64,000 nt of DNA from Sipunculus nudus (taxonomy: Eukaryota; Annelida; Sipuncula; Golfingiida; Sipunculidae), in NCBI GenBank assembly GCA_026874595.1, contig CM049315.1, positions 59,706,889-59,770,888 of the forward strand. Reading direction: 5' to 3'. The translations under genes and the position numbers were made by a program. The notes below the pieces were generated by a model. The model saw nothing but the letters and a program-made list of their open reading frames with translations, did not search any database and had not been told where the DNA came from. Below are positions 13,183 to 26,201 of this stretch, piece by piece (positions within the stretch are counted from its first letter, which is position 1; the number at the start of each line of letters is the position of its first letter).

Positions 13183-15111
13183 TTGCAGTAAGGTGTTTTT
13201 GTGTCTGAATCAGAATAATTCTTTCATTTTTCTGTATTTTCATGTGGAAACTAGTCACAGATTATCATCTTTGCATCCTTTTCCATATTTTTCTCAGACA
13301 CACTGAAATGACAAGTTCACATTTTGTGAAATTATAATCAATGAGTAATCCCTGATTTTTCAAGTTGGAAACACTTTGGCCTACTGAGAATTTTGTAGTT
13401 TCTTTTTTTTCAATCTATAAATGTCAGGTCCTCATTAATGTTCACAACTCATTGATGTTGTACCAAGTCTAGTGAGTGGTTATCAGAATTACAGTGAGGC
13501 TGTATGAGAGAAGGGTAGTTATTATTGCGGTAATCATTTTGACATAGGGATGTTGGGCTACATTCATGAACAGTTTTGTTCAGTCCTAGTAATGAAAATG
13601 TAAATTTATCCTGAAAGAGAGTGCAATGTTTGGCCAATTCAGGGAGCCCACACGTACATTGATCAGAGAAAATGCACTGGTGACCTACTTAAGTGTGGAT
13701 CCCTTGTGTTTTACGAGATATCGCAGGAATCAGCTACTTGGCCCACATCCTGGTTAGCATCTCACGTTTAATGATTCAACTTCTTATCTTTGCCTAGTGA
13801 CGCATACTTCATACTAAATATAGACCCTAGCAGTAATATTATATGCTGTCACCATGAGAAGGGACTCAAGACATTAAAAACACATCAGATAGTTAATTTG
13901 CTGTGCTTGTTCTAAACTTGAATATTTTGCACTTAATTTAAGTGATGGCATGTCATGTACACTGATATGTCGGGCTGGGGCAGTGTTCTGTGGGGTAGGA
14001 CACAAACATTATGAGAATCTGTCCTCAGACACTGATTTTAACCCCTCCGGTGTTTTATTTTGATATGCTGAATGCTGTAATTTTAGATATTTTTGTCAGC
14101 TTTATAAACACTTTTTTATGTTTTGGGGTTTTTGGTACCTAGTGAACCTTAAGTTATATAGCCAGTGAGTGTTTACAGATGGATACTAGGGAAGCATATT
14201 CAGTAGTCCTCCATATGGTACTTTCTTCAGAGTTCACAAAATAAAAAAAATTGTGATATATATATGTTTTATTTTAATTAATATTTTAATTAAATTTTTA
14301 CAAGAGGATGATGGTATGAATTCTTCATAGTTCTGATACAGAGTATTTTTCAGATGACTCTGTTTTAAAACCCCAGGCCCACATTAGAATTTGTTAATGT
14401 ACGACAGCATTTGTAACATGTAAATCAGAAAATATTACAAATAGTTCCCTTTGTTTATCAATCACATTTAAAAATTATACATCCACATATAATACATTTC
14501 AGATTATGCTTTCAGTGAATTGGTAGTTAAGAGGTGGTATTGTAACTCATTAAATGGTTTTGTTTATACTATTCCTGGTTAGGAGGTCAGGGATGCTATG
14601 GTTTGAGGCTTGATTGATTGGAGCTTTATGTAAAATGACAAGGAACCATATCAGCAACAGCTTGACACCATCACAAGCTGATATCGTTGGCCATGATGAC
14701 TGCATGTGGTATCTGTATAGTACTGGTGGATACCTGTCATATAGCCCAGGGCCATGTTATAGCCACATAAATACAGTTGGCTTGGACAAAAAGACTAGTA
14801 GTAAGTGTTTTGTGGCACAACTCGGCTTGCAAAATGTTGGCTGGCTTAAACTGACCTGAAGGCCTATTCATTTGATGATGTTATAAAGTACTCATTTTAT
14901 TTAAACAAGTTTAATGTATTATGTGCGACAAATTGCATCATTTTTACATTTAACTAGTTTGTTATTATATATCAAGTGTAGTTTATCCTGGTGGTCTCAT
15001 AAGCCAACATTTTCATACTTCACACTGTTTCCATTCAGTGACAAGAAACAAAAAATAACAAAACATGAACATTTGTTTTGGGCATTTTTATTGTGAAAGA
15101 TTTATCTTTTT
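13183..15111. other. No gene seen
   Basis: AT-rich non-coding sequence. Short frames near 14614-14859 show no domain; no tandem repeat or element end was recognised. Confidence 0.55.
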
Positions 15112-16101
15112 ATGCCCCCGCCACAAAGTGGCTAGGGCATATAGTTTTACCCATGTCTGTCATTCCGTCCTTCCGTCCTTCCGAAATCAAACAGTTGTAC
15201 GGACTTTTTTCGCAATGCCTGCAGATATTGGCCTGATTTTTGGTGTGTGGACAGATAATGACCAGTTACAGATCGAGTTCGCGTTTCGTCCCGGTTGACC
15301 TACTTTTGACTGTTTTACGGCTCCTAAACTTAGAAAATTTCATGAAAAATAGAAATTTTCATGACAAATACACATGTACGGACTTTTTTTCGCAATGCCT
15401 GCAGATATTGGCCTGATTTTTGGTGTGTGGGCAGATAATGACCAGCTACAGTTTGAGTTCGCATTTCGTCTAGGTTCACCTACTTTTGACTGTTTTACAG
15501 TTCCTTAAGTTAGAAAATTTCATGAAAAAAAGAAATTTTCATGACAAATACACATGTACGGACTTTTTTAAGCAATGCTTGCAGATATTGGCCTAATTTT
15601 CGGTGTGTATGCAGATATTGACTAGTTACAGATCAAGTTCGCGTTTCGTCCCGTTTGACCTACTTTTGACCGTTTTACGGCTCCTTAACTTAGAAAATTT
15701 CATGAAAAATAGAAATTTTCATGACAAATACACATGTACGGACTTTTTTTCGCCATGCCTGCAGATATTGGCCTGATTTTTGGTGTGTGGGCAGATAATG
15801 CCGAGTTACAGATTGAGTTCGCGTTTCGTCCCGTTTGACCTACTTTTGACCTTTTACGGCTCCTTAACTTAGAAAATTTCATGAAAAATAGAAATTTTCA
15901 TGACAAATACACATGTACAGACTTTTTTTTCGCAAAGCCTGCAGATATTGGCCTGATTTTTGGTGTGTAGACAGATAATGACCAGTTAAAGATCAATTTC
16001 GCGTTTCGTCCCGGTTGACCTACTTTTGACCGTTTTACGGCTCCTAAACTTAGAAAATTTCATGAAAAATAGAAATTTTCATGACAAATGTACATGTACA
16101 G

Positions 16102-16340
16102 CCGTTTTTAGCCCTCAGCTCATAGGCTGATGGGCTATTGTCGTCACCCAAGCTGTCCGTCTATCCGTCCATCTGTTTTTTGGGTGTCCGTCCGTCCGTC
16201 CGTTCCGCGTCTGTTAACTTTTACCTTGTGAGCGGGATATCTCTAAAAGGATTCACCGTTGGAATTTTATTTCATCAGTGAAGATGTATATCTCTAAAAT
16301 CTCGGTCAAGTTCGAAGATGGGTGACCTTGACCCATTTTT
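16102..16340 (+). mobile_element. GTCC-rich dispersed repeat fragment inside the split element
   Basis: Starts with TTTTAGCCCTCAGCTC and carries a (GTCC)n tract near 16185-16203. It then has a block (GATATCTCTAAAAGGATTC ... GAAGATGGGTGACCTTGACC) that recurs in diverged form at about 18445-18570, on the far side of the intervening segment. The two blocks may be halves or internal repeat units of one element. No coding capacity. Confidence 0.5.
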
Positions 16341-18254
16341 AGCTCAGCTGACTATAAGTCATCTGAGCTATAGTCGTGGTCCATTGTCCGTCGTCCGTCC
16401 GTCTGTCCGTCCGTCCGTCCGTCCGTCCGTAGATGTGGCACGTTTTGAAACCATAAGACCTAGGAATCCAAAATTCAGCATAATGTTAGATGTCCCCAAG
16501 ATCTCCTACCAAGCCGAAAACTGGGTCTTTGCGACTTCGTTCCTTTGAGAAATTAAGGAAAAACCTCAATTTTTTATTAAAATCCTATTTTCACACTTCA
16601 GGACTGCCTAATATCAAAACCACTCATCTGTTTTTTCTCATATTTATCATAAATATTCCTCTATATAGTTCCTATGTACATGCCAGAAATTAAGTCTGTA
16701 AAGTATAAATTCTTTAAGTTATGGGCCCAAACATAATGGACTTTGTAAAAAATCAGGAAAAATAATAACTCACTTAACATGAAAAATTTTGAAACTAGAG
16801 TCTATTTTCTCAAGTATATAACTATTTTAATTAAGATTCAATTGTTTTCCCCAAAATTAGATCTGAATTTTGTAAATTTTTTAAGTTATTAGCATAAAAA
16901 AAAATCAGTACCTTAAATTTTGCCCAACTTTGACCATGGCACGTTTTTTTCCTGCAAGCACCATTGATTTAATTTTCACAGCATGTAAACATAAATATTT
17001 AGTTTATCTAAATCTGAAATTAGAAAATAAAAGCTTGAAAATTAAGCTAGTTATTGATTTTTTTTTCTGTAGTCACTTGCTTTGATTACAGATGCAGGGT
17101 CCCACTCCAGGCACTCCAGGTCACTGGAAGTCAGCTATGCCAGGGTTTCTGATTTGTTACAGTCACTGGGGGAGATCCCCTGCTGTGACAGGTGTACAGT
17201 TATTCTCATATCACCACCCCAATCACCCCCCCCCCCCCCCCCCCCCCCCGCGCAAACCCAACCCACCAAGTGTTATGCAGTAATTGTTATTGTTTTCACT
17301 GTATCTCCTTAATTGTAATGCTGTTTCCACTCCAATATGCAAAAACTTTCCTTGAAAAAATAATTCAAGGTGTAATCCAGAAGATGCAATGTTGTGTAAT
17401 GTAGCATTTTTAAAGAAATCAATTTTCCTTTAAATGATTTTAACAAAATATAAATGAACCCATCAGTATGCTTAAATTATAAAATATGAAACACATTATG
17501 GATAAATAAAGACACAATTACAAATTGTGAAATCTAAATCAAGTATTATTTTTAGATATTTATTGTTTTGCAGATTTAAAAGATATATTTTTGTGGTAAA
17601 AAATAAATAAACATTTGTATGCATGATGTGGTGTTATCTGACAAGATTGAGATTTATGATGATGCAATTGAGAATTATGAATCAACTTTTATATTCAGAT
17701 ATATATGTTAAATTGGACATGTATAGAAATATAAACTTAAATTAGAAAATAATTGATGTGATAAAAAAATCAGGATTTAATACAAACATTTGTTCATTAT
17801 TTTCCTGCCTCAGCAGAATTTGAGATCAGGCTTTGTTTGCCCTGTTTTATGTTGTTAATAAGCTATATTTCAACTGTATACATTTCATAAAAAAATACAT
17901 ATATATTTAATAATATATATTATACAAAAAAAAAAATAGATTCAATTGAACAAATGTGTAAACTACTGAAATGTCAACAGTTAATTGAAAAACCAACTAA
18001 TGATCATGGTAATAGTACAGATCATTTGTTCACAAACTGCTCACATGCTTTAGTTTCAACATTAGGAAACACACATGGTCAGGTCACAAAATATTATTTG
18101 CAACAATTTCTTGCTCATCAATACAAACCAGTCATATAAACCAACCATGGCCTTTATTACCTCTTCCTCTTACACTTTATCTCCATTAGATATTATTTTA
18201 GATTTTTACCTTCAAGGTTAACGTCAGCTGAGCACAGTGACCCATAGGTCCCTT
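16341..18254 (+). mobile_element. Probable TIR element (AGCTCAGCTGAC ends) carrying LINE-endonuclease remnant
   Basis: Starts AGCTCAGCTGAC (16341-16352) followed by a (GTCC)n tract at 16388-16430, and reaches GTCAGCTGAGC at 18223-18233, an 11/11 inverted match; the shared terminal motif continues to 18254. The first ~700 bp (to about 17045) has a diverged second copy at 39336-40010. The last ~380 bp is homologous to 12828-13182. Because CAGCTG is self-complementary, the TIR match is weaker evidence than its length suggests; it could also be two adjacent repeats. A run of ~29 C at about 17222-17250 lies inside. Confidence 0.45.
17871..18254 (+). pseudogene. Remnant of a LINE-type endonuclease reading frame, copy 2
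   Basis: The + strand frame at 17954-18139 reads through EKPTNDHGNSTDHLFTN, resembling the PT..GN.LDLIFTN motif of the AP-endonuclease domain in non-LTR retrotransposon polyproteins. It covers only about 60 residues, lacks the catalytic domains on either side and stops in neighbouring frames, so it is dead. The nucleotide homologue is at 12828-13182. Both copies end in the GTCAGCTGAGC-type terminal motif, so the fragment probably spread as part of a non-autonomous element. Confidence 0.5.
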
Positions 18255-19081
18255 GTTCTACATTTTAGAGCTGATTATAGAAAAACATTCAGAAGCTTAT
18301 ATCTCAGGAACCATTGTGTGGATTTTCACAAAACTTACTATGATCATTGGGACTGATGGTCTGTACGTGCTGCACAATTTTGGTGGCATCACCTGCAATT
18401 TCTGATTTTTTAATGAAATTTTATCGGATTTTTCAATTTTGGCCTTTGTGCAGGATATCTCCAAAGGTATTCAACTAAGGAACTTCATTACTTCAGTGCT
18501 TTTGCATCATATTTACAAAATCTTGGTCAGGTTCAAAGATGGGTGGTCTTGACCTACTTTTCAAGGTCACAGAGCTTTGTATAGAAAATAAAACTTAGGG
18601 GGATATTTCTCAGGAAGCATTTGGTGGATTGTTATAAAACATAGTACATACCTCTCCAATTTAAATTTATAACTGATAACCAGCTTTTGCTAATATTCTA
18701 GTTTCGCAATGCAATGCTTACAGATACTGGTCCAATGTTTGGTCTGTGGGTGCATAATGACCACTTACCGGTCGAGTTCGCGTATCGTCCCAGTTAACCT
18801 ATTTTTGACCATATGACAGATCCTGAACATAGAAAATTTCATGAAAGACAGAAATTTTTATGAAAAATGCACATGTATGGACTTTTTTTCACAATGCCTT
18901 CATACTGGCCTGATTTTTGGTGTGTTCCTTGATAATGACCAGTTACAGATCGAGTTTGCATTTTGCCCTTCTTGACCTAGCTACTTTTGACCATACAACA
19001 CCTCCTGAACTTAAAAAATTTTTACAAAATTAAACAAATGTTTCTAATTTGCCCCAGGCGGGGGCATTCATGTCGTATCGA

Positions 19082-20882
19082 TTTTTTTTATTAATTTTTT
19101 CTCAAGCCAAACTGAGCTGCACAAAATTGGTCCACTTTCGCTTAAAGAAATATTGGTGGTGCCTCCTGATAAACTCGGCTTGATCTTAACTTGGCTGGCA
19201 GTGGCGCAAAATGGTAGCGGCGCCAGGTTTTACCTGTCATAAAGACATCTGTATCCACAGTCAAACTACCTTTTTGAACCGTGAAACACTTAACCCTCCC
19301 ATACACCAATACATTTACATGCAAGTCTTATGTATCTGTAGTTTTGTCAGGAGTTATTGTCATACATTATCATATTACATTATCTGTGTTTATTGACAGC
19401 ATATTTAACTGAATGTAAACATTACACACGCTGATGTCTCATAAACAAAAACTCATAGGCACATTCTGTATACCAGCCAAGGGGCACAGAGTACAACAAA
19501 CAGAAACTTTCCTGACCTACAATAATGACCTTGTACCAGTCTAGGAGTACTGCTGGGAGACTGGTCACATGACCCAGTTGGCCAGAGACACTGTCAAGTG
19601 GTACACCTCTATAGCTGATTGGGTCATGTTCTAGCGGTATGCTTATGGGGTATTGGGTGCCACTTTTATGACACTGGAGAAGAACACTTATTAATCTCTG
19701 GATCAGGGTTTCTTGGCTTTTACACTAACTACTGAAGGATATCCATGGTATAAAAAGCACAAGACCTGTGGTCTCTGTTGATGGTAGCAATTGGTGAAAA
19801 ATCAAAATTGATGATTGAAAAATAAAAAAGGACCAATGATTGATTATAAATTAATTATTTATGTACCATCAGTACTACTGGAAGCGTGCTGTATAGAATT
19901 ACACCTAAATATATTGACCGAGTAAGTTCATTCTTAACTTTGTACATCATACTGAAAGTTGAAGGTGATGGCTGGGCTGTTGACACTTACTTTTCGTACA
20001 AAATTAAGTTTTAATGCTGTTTGCTATTTGGTGCCCCGTCTTTCTTATATCTAAAGAATATTTTATTGGGATAATATGACTTCTTTGGATGTGCATACAT
20101 AATTGTCTGTGATCAATTATGCAAATTTAATCCAGTCAATTTAATTGATTATGAAAGATAATGACCAGTCATCTATATAATCAATTAATGGCATACCACT
20201 AGCAATTACAGACTGCACCTTAAAACCTTGGGGTCAGGGGGGGGGGATCAGAGAGTTTAATAAAGGTATGATATCTATTGTTTTATTTATCCTAGAAAAG
20301 GACAATTCATGTTAAAGCAAGCACCAAGGTAGATGTCTCTTCTTACACAGATTAGACTTTCGTAGGGGAAAGATTTCCTTTAATCATGATGTCTAGAAAT
20401 GTCAGTTAGACTTGGGAGACTCAGAGGTGTCCACAGGAAGCGGTGTTACTGTGTTATATGTGGAATGTTACAAATCCCAGTCTTTCAGTTTCATAGTAAT
20501 GAAACAACTTAAATGAAGTCAAGACATATTACTACTAGGGGATTTTCATTAAACTATGAAAATTTGGTTCAGAATAGGATTCTGTTATTTGGTTACACTT
20601 TGTATAATCTTATACACCAAGAAGAACAGCAGCCCAAAGGATTTCAACTGATGCTTAATACTCCTAAATTTGATTTTAATATTTATATTATAATTATATA
20701 CTTTGTATATTTTATTTTAAATATTATGTTTATTTTTAATATTTCACTTGTGCATACATTAAAACATGATACAGAAAGAAGAAGCCTACCTCATTGAATA
20801 AATATGAAATATAGTTTCATTGGTCTTTCCTTTATGTATAGAGGGACAACTTAGCCTTGTCAGTAATTGTTGTGTAATTGGT
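19082..20882. other. No gene seen
   Basis: Non-coding. A G-run at about 20239-20247 and AT-rich stretches near 20690-20740; no coding evidence. Confidence 0.55.
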
Positions 20883-22150
20883 TGGCATGGTGTATGTAGT
20901 GTAATAGGTATATAAAGTAAAAATAGGTAGATATAAGGTATGTAGTGAAATAATTGGTAGGTATGGTGTATGTAGTGAAATAATTGGTAGGTATGGTGTA
21001 TGTAGTGTAATGATATGTAGGTATGGTGTATGTAGTGTAATAATTGGTAGGTATGGTGTATGTAGTGTAATAATATGTAGGTATGGTGTATGTAGTGTAA
21101 TAATTGGTAGGTATGGTGTATGTAGTGTAATAATATGTAGGTATGGTGTATGTAGTGTAATAATAGGTAGGCATGGTGTATGTAGTGTAATAATAGGTAG
21201 GTATGGTGTATGTAGTGTAATAATATGTAGGTATGGTGTATGTAGTGTAATAATAGGTAGGTATGGTGTGTGTAGTGTAATAATAGGTAGGTATGGTGTG
21301 TGTAGTGTAATAATAGGTAGGTATGGTGTATGTAGTGTAATAATAGGTAGGCATGGTGTATGTAGTGTAATAATAGGTAGGTATGGTGTGTGTAGTGTAA
21401 TAATATGTAGGTATGGTGTATGTAGTGTAATAATAGGTAGGCATGGTGTATGTAGTGTAATAATAGGTAGGTATGGTGTATGTAGTGTTATAATATGTAG
21501 GTATGGTGTATGTAGTGTAATAATAGGTAGGCATGGTGTGTGTAGTGTAATAATAGGTAGGTATGGTGTATGTAGTGTAATAATAGGTAGGCATGGTGTA
21601 TGTAGTGTAATAATAGGTAGGTATGGTGTATGTAGTGTAATAATAGGTAGGTATGGTGTGTGTAGTGTAATAATAGGTAGGTATGGTGTGTGTAGTATAA
21701 TAATTGGTAGGCATGGTGAATGTAGTGTAATAATAGGTCGGTATGGTGTATGTAGTGTAATAATATGTAGGTATGGTGTATGTAGTGTAATAATAGGTAG
21801 GTATGGTGTATGTAGTGTAATAATAGGTAGGTATGGTGTATGTAGTGTAATAATAGGTAGGTATGGTGTGTGTAGTGTAATAATTGGTAGGCATGGTGAA
21901 TGTAGTGTAATAATAGGTCGGTATGGTGTATGTAGTGTAATAATATGTAGGTATGGTGTATGTAGTGTAATAATTGGTAGGTATGGTGTATGTAGTGTAA
22001 TAATATGTAGGTATGGTGTATGTAGTGTAATAATTGGTAGGTATGGTGTATGTAGTGTAATAATATAAAGGTATGGTGTATGTAGTGTAATAATAGGTAG
22101 GCATGGTGAATGTAGTGTAATAATAGGTAGGTGGATTGTATATGGTAGGT
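20883..22150 (+). repeat. 30-bp minisatellite open in several frames on both strands
   Basis: About 40 units of GGTAGGTATGGTGTATGTAG plus TGTAATAATA. Because 30 is a multiple of 3 and the unit lacks a stop in some frames, open frames of 352 residues (+) and 435 and 236 residues (-) appear, all made of ten-residue repeats such as YYYTTYTIPT. A/G and T/A variants (GGTATG/GGCATG, ATAGG/TTGG/ATATG) give local 60-bp alternation at both ends. I treat it as a satellite-type tract, not a gene: no splice sites, promoter or non-repeat domain is seen. Confidence 0.9.
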
Positions 22151-25100
22151 ATGATGAACTTCAGCAAACAGCAAAAAGTTTGCTTTTATCTTGCTCACTG
22201 TATTATTGATCTGTAAGGTGTAAAATTTCTGTGTAAAATATTAAGCATAAAAATTGCAAAACCAGATCAGGCTGTGCATGGGATAATGAAACATATGATA
22301 CATACATTTAATACACTATTTATTGCACAGTAATACAGGCTTGATTGTGTAGCACAGAGGTAGGGATATTTTCATGTACACAGCCAGATGTAATGAAGGA
22401 TGATTGTTACAACATACCCAGGGCTGCCAACTGTCAACATACACACCTGGCCAGTCACTCAGCTGTCAGTCACAGTCATGTGATACCAGGTGGGTGTGGC
22501 CATAACTTACTGATGGCAGATATTTCAGGGATGTATGTTATATCTTTAACCAACAACCTTACACTGAAATCCTGAAACAACAACCCAGTTTTAGGTGACC
22601 TTCCCACGACTTTTTCAGACTGATCTTCTTGTGGTTAAGGAAAAATACAAATACACAGACTGTCATTTCTGGCAAGCATTTTCTTTTAATAATCCTAAAA
22701 AATTATTTTTTTTATAAATTTAATGATTGTTGATTTTCTATAAAGGTTTTATATTATGCTCTTTTTATTCAGTCTAAATGAACAATCCTCTTTTTATTAT
22801 CATGTTTCTGCTTGGTAGTATGAAGAATTGTATGACTGTACAGACAACTGTAATACTATGTTTTTACTGACTTATATGAAAGTTCAGATTTTTTATTATT
22901 ATACATTTTATTCTTTATTAATAGTCAGAAGAGTTAATTTATTAAAAGGATATATAATAGTAAAACTTAATATAATATAATTATGTTCATGGTATTTGAG
23001 CCGACATGGATATTACTAAGAATCTTTCATTGAGCAGTATTGAAGAGCTTTATTTTGTCACTATAAAATATATTGCCTGAATCATTTGACTGCTTTTGTA
23101 GCCTAGCCATATTTTATTGGTCTATTCCATGTCCTGAGGGTAGGCTGACACCATTAAAACCATAAAGCATCCAAAGCTGTGGTACAGGTGTTGTACACGA
23201 TCCCTCAGTGAGGTACAGATCGAGCAAGATATAATCGACCATACACGGCATTATTAACGATGTGAATTATTAATACATCCCTGTTAACATCATATCTACC
23301 GTGACTGCCAGCCCCGCAGGCAGGGGGAGGAACATCCTTGTCATCAGTTCCGGTGGTTTTATCCCTCTGTCCTTATATGGCAGGTTTACAGTGAGACTGC
23401 CTGCAATCACGTTTATATTGAGGACATCTCAGTCAGTGGTACACACACTGATCACAGACACAGATATATCGGCTGCTCTGTATCATCTTGGATAACATGT
23501 ACGCTTACAGCAGCAGGGGGATGGAGTATGATTCATCACCAGACCATCGTACTTTATTTTACTGTTACCACGTCATTGGACAGGTAAATATAATTAACAT
23601 ACACCTGTTGGTACATAATCCTTCTAAGGTATATAGGTTGTATAAACATGGATGTCATATAAATTTTAGATATATCTTTTAATTTGTTCATTTTAGTTCT
23701 TAATCAGATAGGGTGAATTGGATCAATTCAGACACAGTGCAGTTTCACCTGTTGACCACCCCACTATCTCGACCACCCCACTCAGATGACCTTTTTTTAG
23801 TCCGAGACTATTGTAATGTGAATCATCATAAAAATCATTCAGCTACCACAATGACCTAACTATGATGATCAATAACTACATGTACTCTCACCAAAAACAT
23901 CCCTGTATCAAGACCACTAGCCCGTGACGACCACTGGCCCATGGAAGCAGTTAAAAATTGAGCAACCAGATGAGCAAACACTCATCATTGCATAACCTGG
24001 CATGTTGCATCTGTGGCATGTTAGGAAGCCTCAAGCATACAGTATTGAATTCAAAGGCCTGTGACAATGTTCATATGGTTTGCTGTTTATGTTACAAGTA
24101 TGAAAAATTTATGTTTGTTGTTTATCATTGATTGGTACGTAAAAAAAAAATTTGGTACTGACCCTTCTAATCAAAATGATGATTATCAAACACAACTGAC
24201 ATCACTTATAGAAGATGTTCAGTTAAATAAATCTGTTAAAATTTAATAATACAAAAATCTTATTTATTTGACTTGTTCATTCTGCATATATTTAAACCAT
24301 TTCTTAATATTAAACCATGTCCTCCTCATGACTTATTTCGTTATAAATAAGTATGTGAATAAGATGCTAATGTTGGTGTTTTTATTCAACATTGTTCCCT
24401 ATACAACTCAAAATATTATTTGTAAAATTCTCAGTATATTGCCCAGTTGAGAATTTGGTTGTGCAGTATGGCTCTCCCATAAACACATCCTCCCCACTGA
24501 CCCCAACACTTGTAAACTAACTGGCTTGTCCCGCAGGTGGTCATGTGATCACTAGCAAGTTTCACCGTACTTAACGAAAGGAAAAAAAAATAGTCACTTG
24601 TTCTTTGTTTTTATATGTATGGTGTTGTTTAAAAGTTTCAAATGTTATTAAAAACAGTAAAATGCCCATAATCATTTATATTATTTATTGATCTGGTTCT
24701 TAGGATCTTATTTTAATTTATTTTTGAAGATCAAGGGCATTCAGTTTTTATGGAATTTATAAATGTGAAAGTCTTTATCATCATTACTAATATGTAGTGA
24801 TAAAAATAGCAACAATATTAAATATTGTTAATCACAATAATCATAATGATAATAGGAAGAAAAATAAAAAATGATTAACATTAAAAAAAAAGATAAATTA
24901 ATAATATCAATACTTATTATAATAATTATCATTTTGTTCTTTGTTTATATCATATTAATTATAAAAGACAAATCAAAAGAGTATTTCCAAGCTGAGTATT
25001 AAATAGGGTCAAACTAAAAGAAATCTAAAATAAAAGCAACTTGCTAAATGTATTGAATTATTTGATAATATTAAGACTGTACTACATGGGGCTGTGAGCT

Positions 25101-25165
25101 TGGCCTGGTCCCACAGAACTGTGTATATAATGACCATTCATTCTAAATAAATACTAGAGTAATCA
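22151..25165. other. No gene seen; one GC-balanced island at 23280-23500
   Basis: Mostly very AT-rich. The 23280-23500 island has an open frame of 64 residues without recognisable features; it could be regulatory or an unrecognised exon, but no clear splice pair frames it. Confidence 0.5.
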
Positions 25166-25275
25166 AGAGTTTATTATACACAGATATGATCTGTGTTTAT
25201 TATACACAGGTAGTCAATGTTTATTATGTACAGGTAGTCAGTGTTTATTATATCCAGGTAATCATACACAGGTAA
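25166..25275 (+). repeat. Short ~26-bp tandem repeat (GTGTTTATTATACACAGGTA)
   Basis: Four to five imperfect units of TGTTTATTATACACAGGTAG with TCA(A/G). Non-coding. Confidence 0.65.
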
Positions 25276-26164
25276 TGTCGGGGGCTGGTTCTGACCCTTC
25301 ACAACCAGTAAAGCAGGGCCACTCAGGCTTGAGATGTTCAGCATGAAATAAGGTGTCCATTGTGCGTTGTGTGGTCAACAGAATGGTCAGAAATATTCAA
25401 GGTGTAAATAGAAGCAGGTAGTGTATTCTGTGAGGCCATGTAAGATCCCCGATGGTACTCACCCCATCTTAGAGACACACCCTCTCAGTGCTTGGCAGCG
25501 GTGTTTCCACTGAGAGGGGTTATTTCGGGGTTGATTGACCTTCACATACAAGTGTCCTTGTCTCTCTGAAGTGTTAAGCATTCTTTACTTCCCGTATCCG
25601 TAACTTGCTCACAAGAGCTGTTGACGAAACAACAGGCCATGGCTGTTTTTGTAGGGTGTGCCAGAAGCCTTGGTAACATTTATTTAGTGCTCAGACTGCC
25701 AGGGCGTGGCCAAGCTCACAAGGGTGAAACTCGTAGATAAAGATAGCTAGGAACTAGATTGCTGACATAAAGGTGACGCCACTCCTTTAAGATCTTTGAA
25801 GTTTCTCAAACACAGAGCAAGTAAGAAAGATATGCTGGTTTGCTTACCCTAGAGCACCTTCCAGCCATAACCCAAGTATTTACTAGCACAGTCTTATCCA
25901 CTAAGCCTTTTAAGGTCAGTGCTGGTTTGAGAATTAAATTTTGTGAGGCCAGATATTAAAGTTGTTATAAAACCTGTAATAAAAGGCAGCCCTCATTCCA
26001 GCAAATGGGACTGACCCTCAGTTTAGATATGGCAGTCTCACAATGGCAGAGAATCCTATAATGAAATATGTTTTGTGTGTTGATTGCAATGAGAATTGAG
26101 ATATAAATTTAAAAGAAAATTCTATCTCCTTCCTTCTTTCTTTTTCTCTCTCCCTTTCTCTCTT

Positions 26165-26201
<37 letters not shown>

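Larger units (their letters stand above)
15112..19067 (+). mobile_element. TIR-bounded tandem-core element, copy 2, split by nested insertions
   Basis: The left part, 15112-16101, has the ATGCCCCCGCC terminus and five to six ~180-bp units (starts near 15194, 15373, 15553, 15733, 15912, 16093). The right part, about 18702-19067, has two more units and ends GGCGGGGGCAT (19057-19067), a perfect 11/11 inverted match to the left end. The left part stops at CATGTACAG and the right part resumes at TTTCGCAATG. These abut in an intact unit apart from a short T-rich spacer, so about 2.6 kb was inserted inside one unit. The two parts total about 1.36 kb, close to the 1.5 kb of copy 1. Confidence 0.75.

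Noticed and set aside
20860-22167. 435-residue minus-strand open frame as a protein gene
   Set aside because: Entirely a 30-bp minisatellite with no non-repeat domain, splice signal or promoter; open frames also appear on the other strand.
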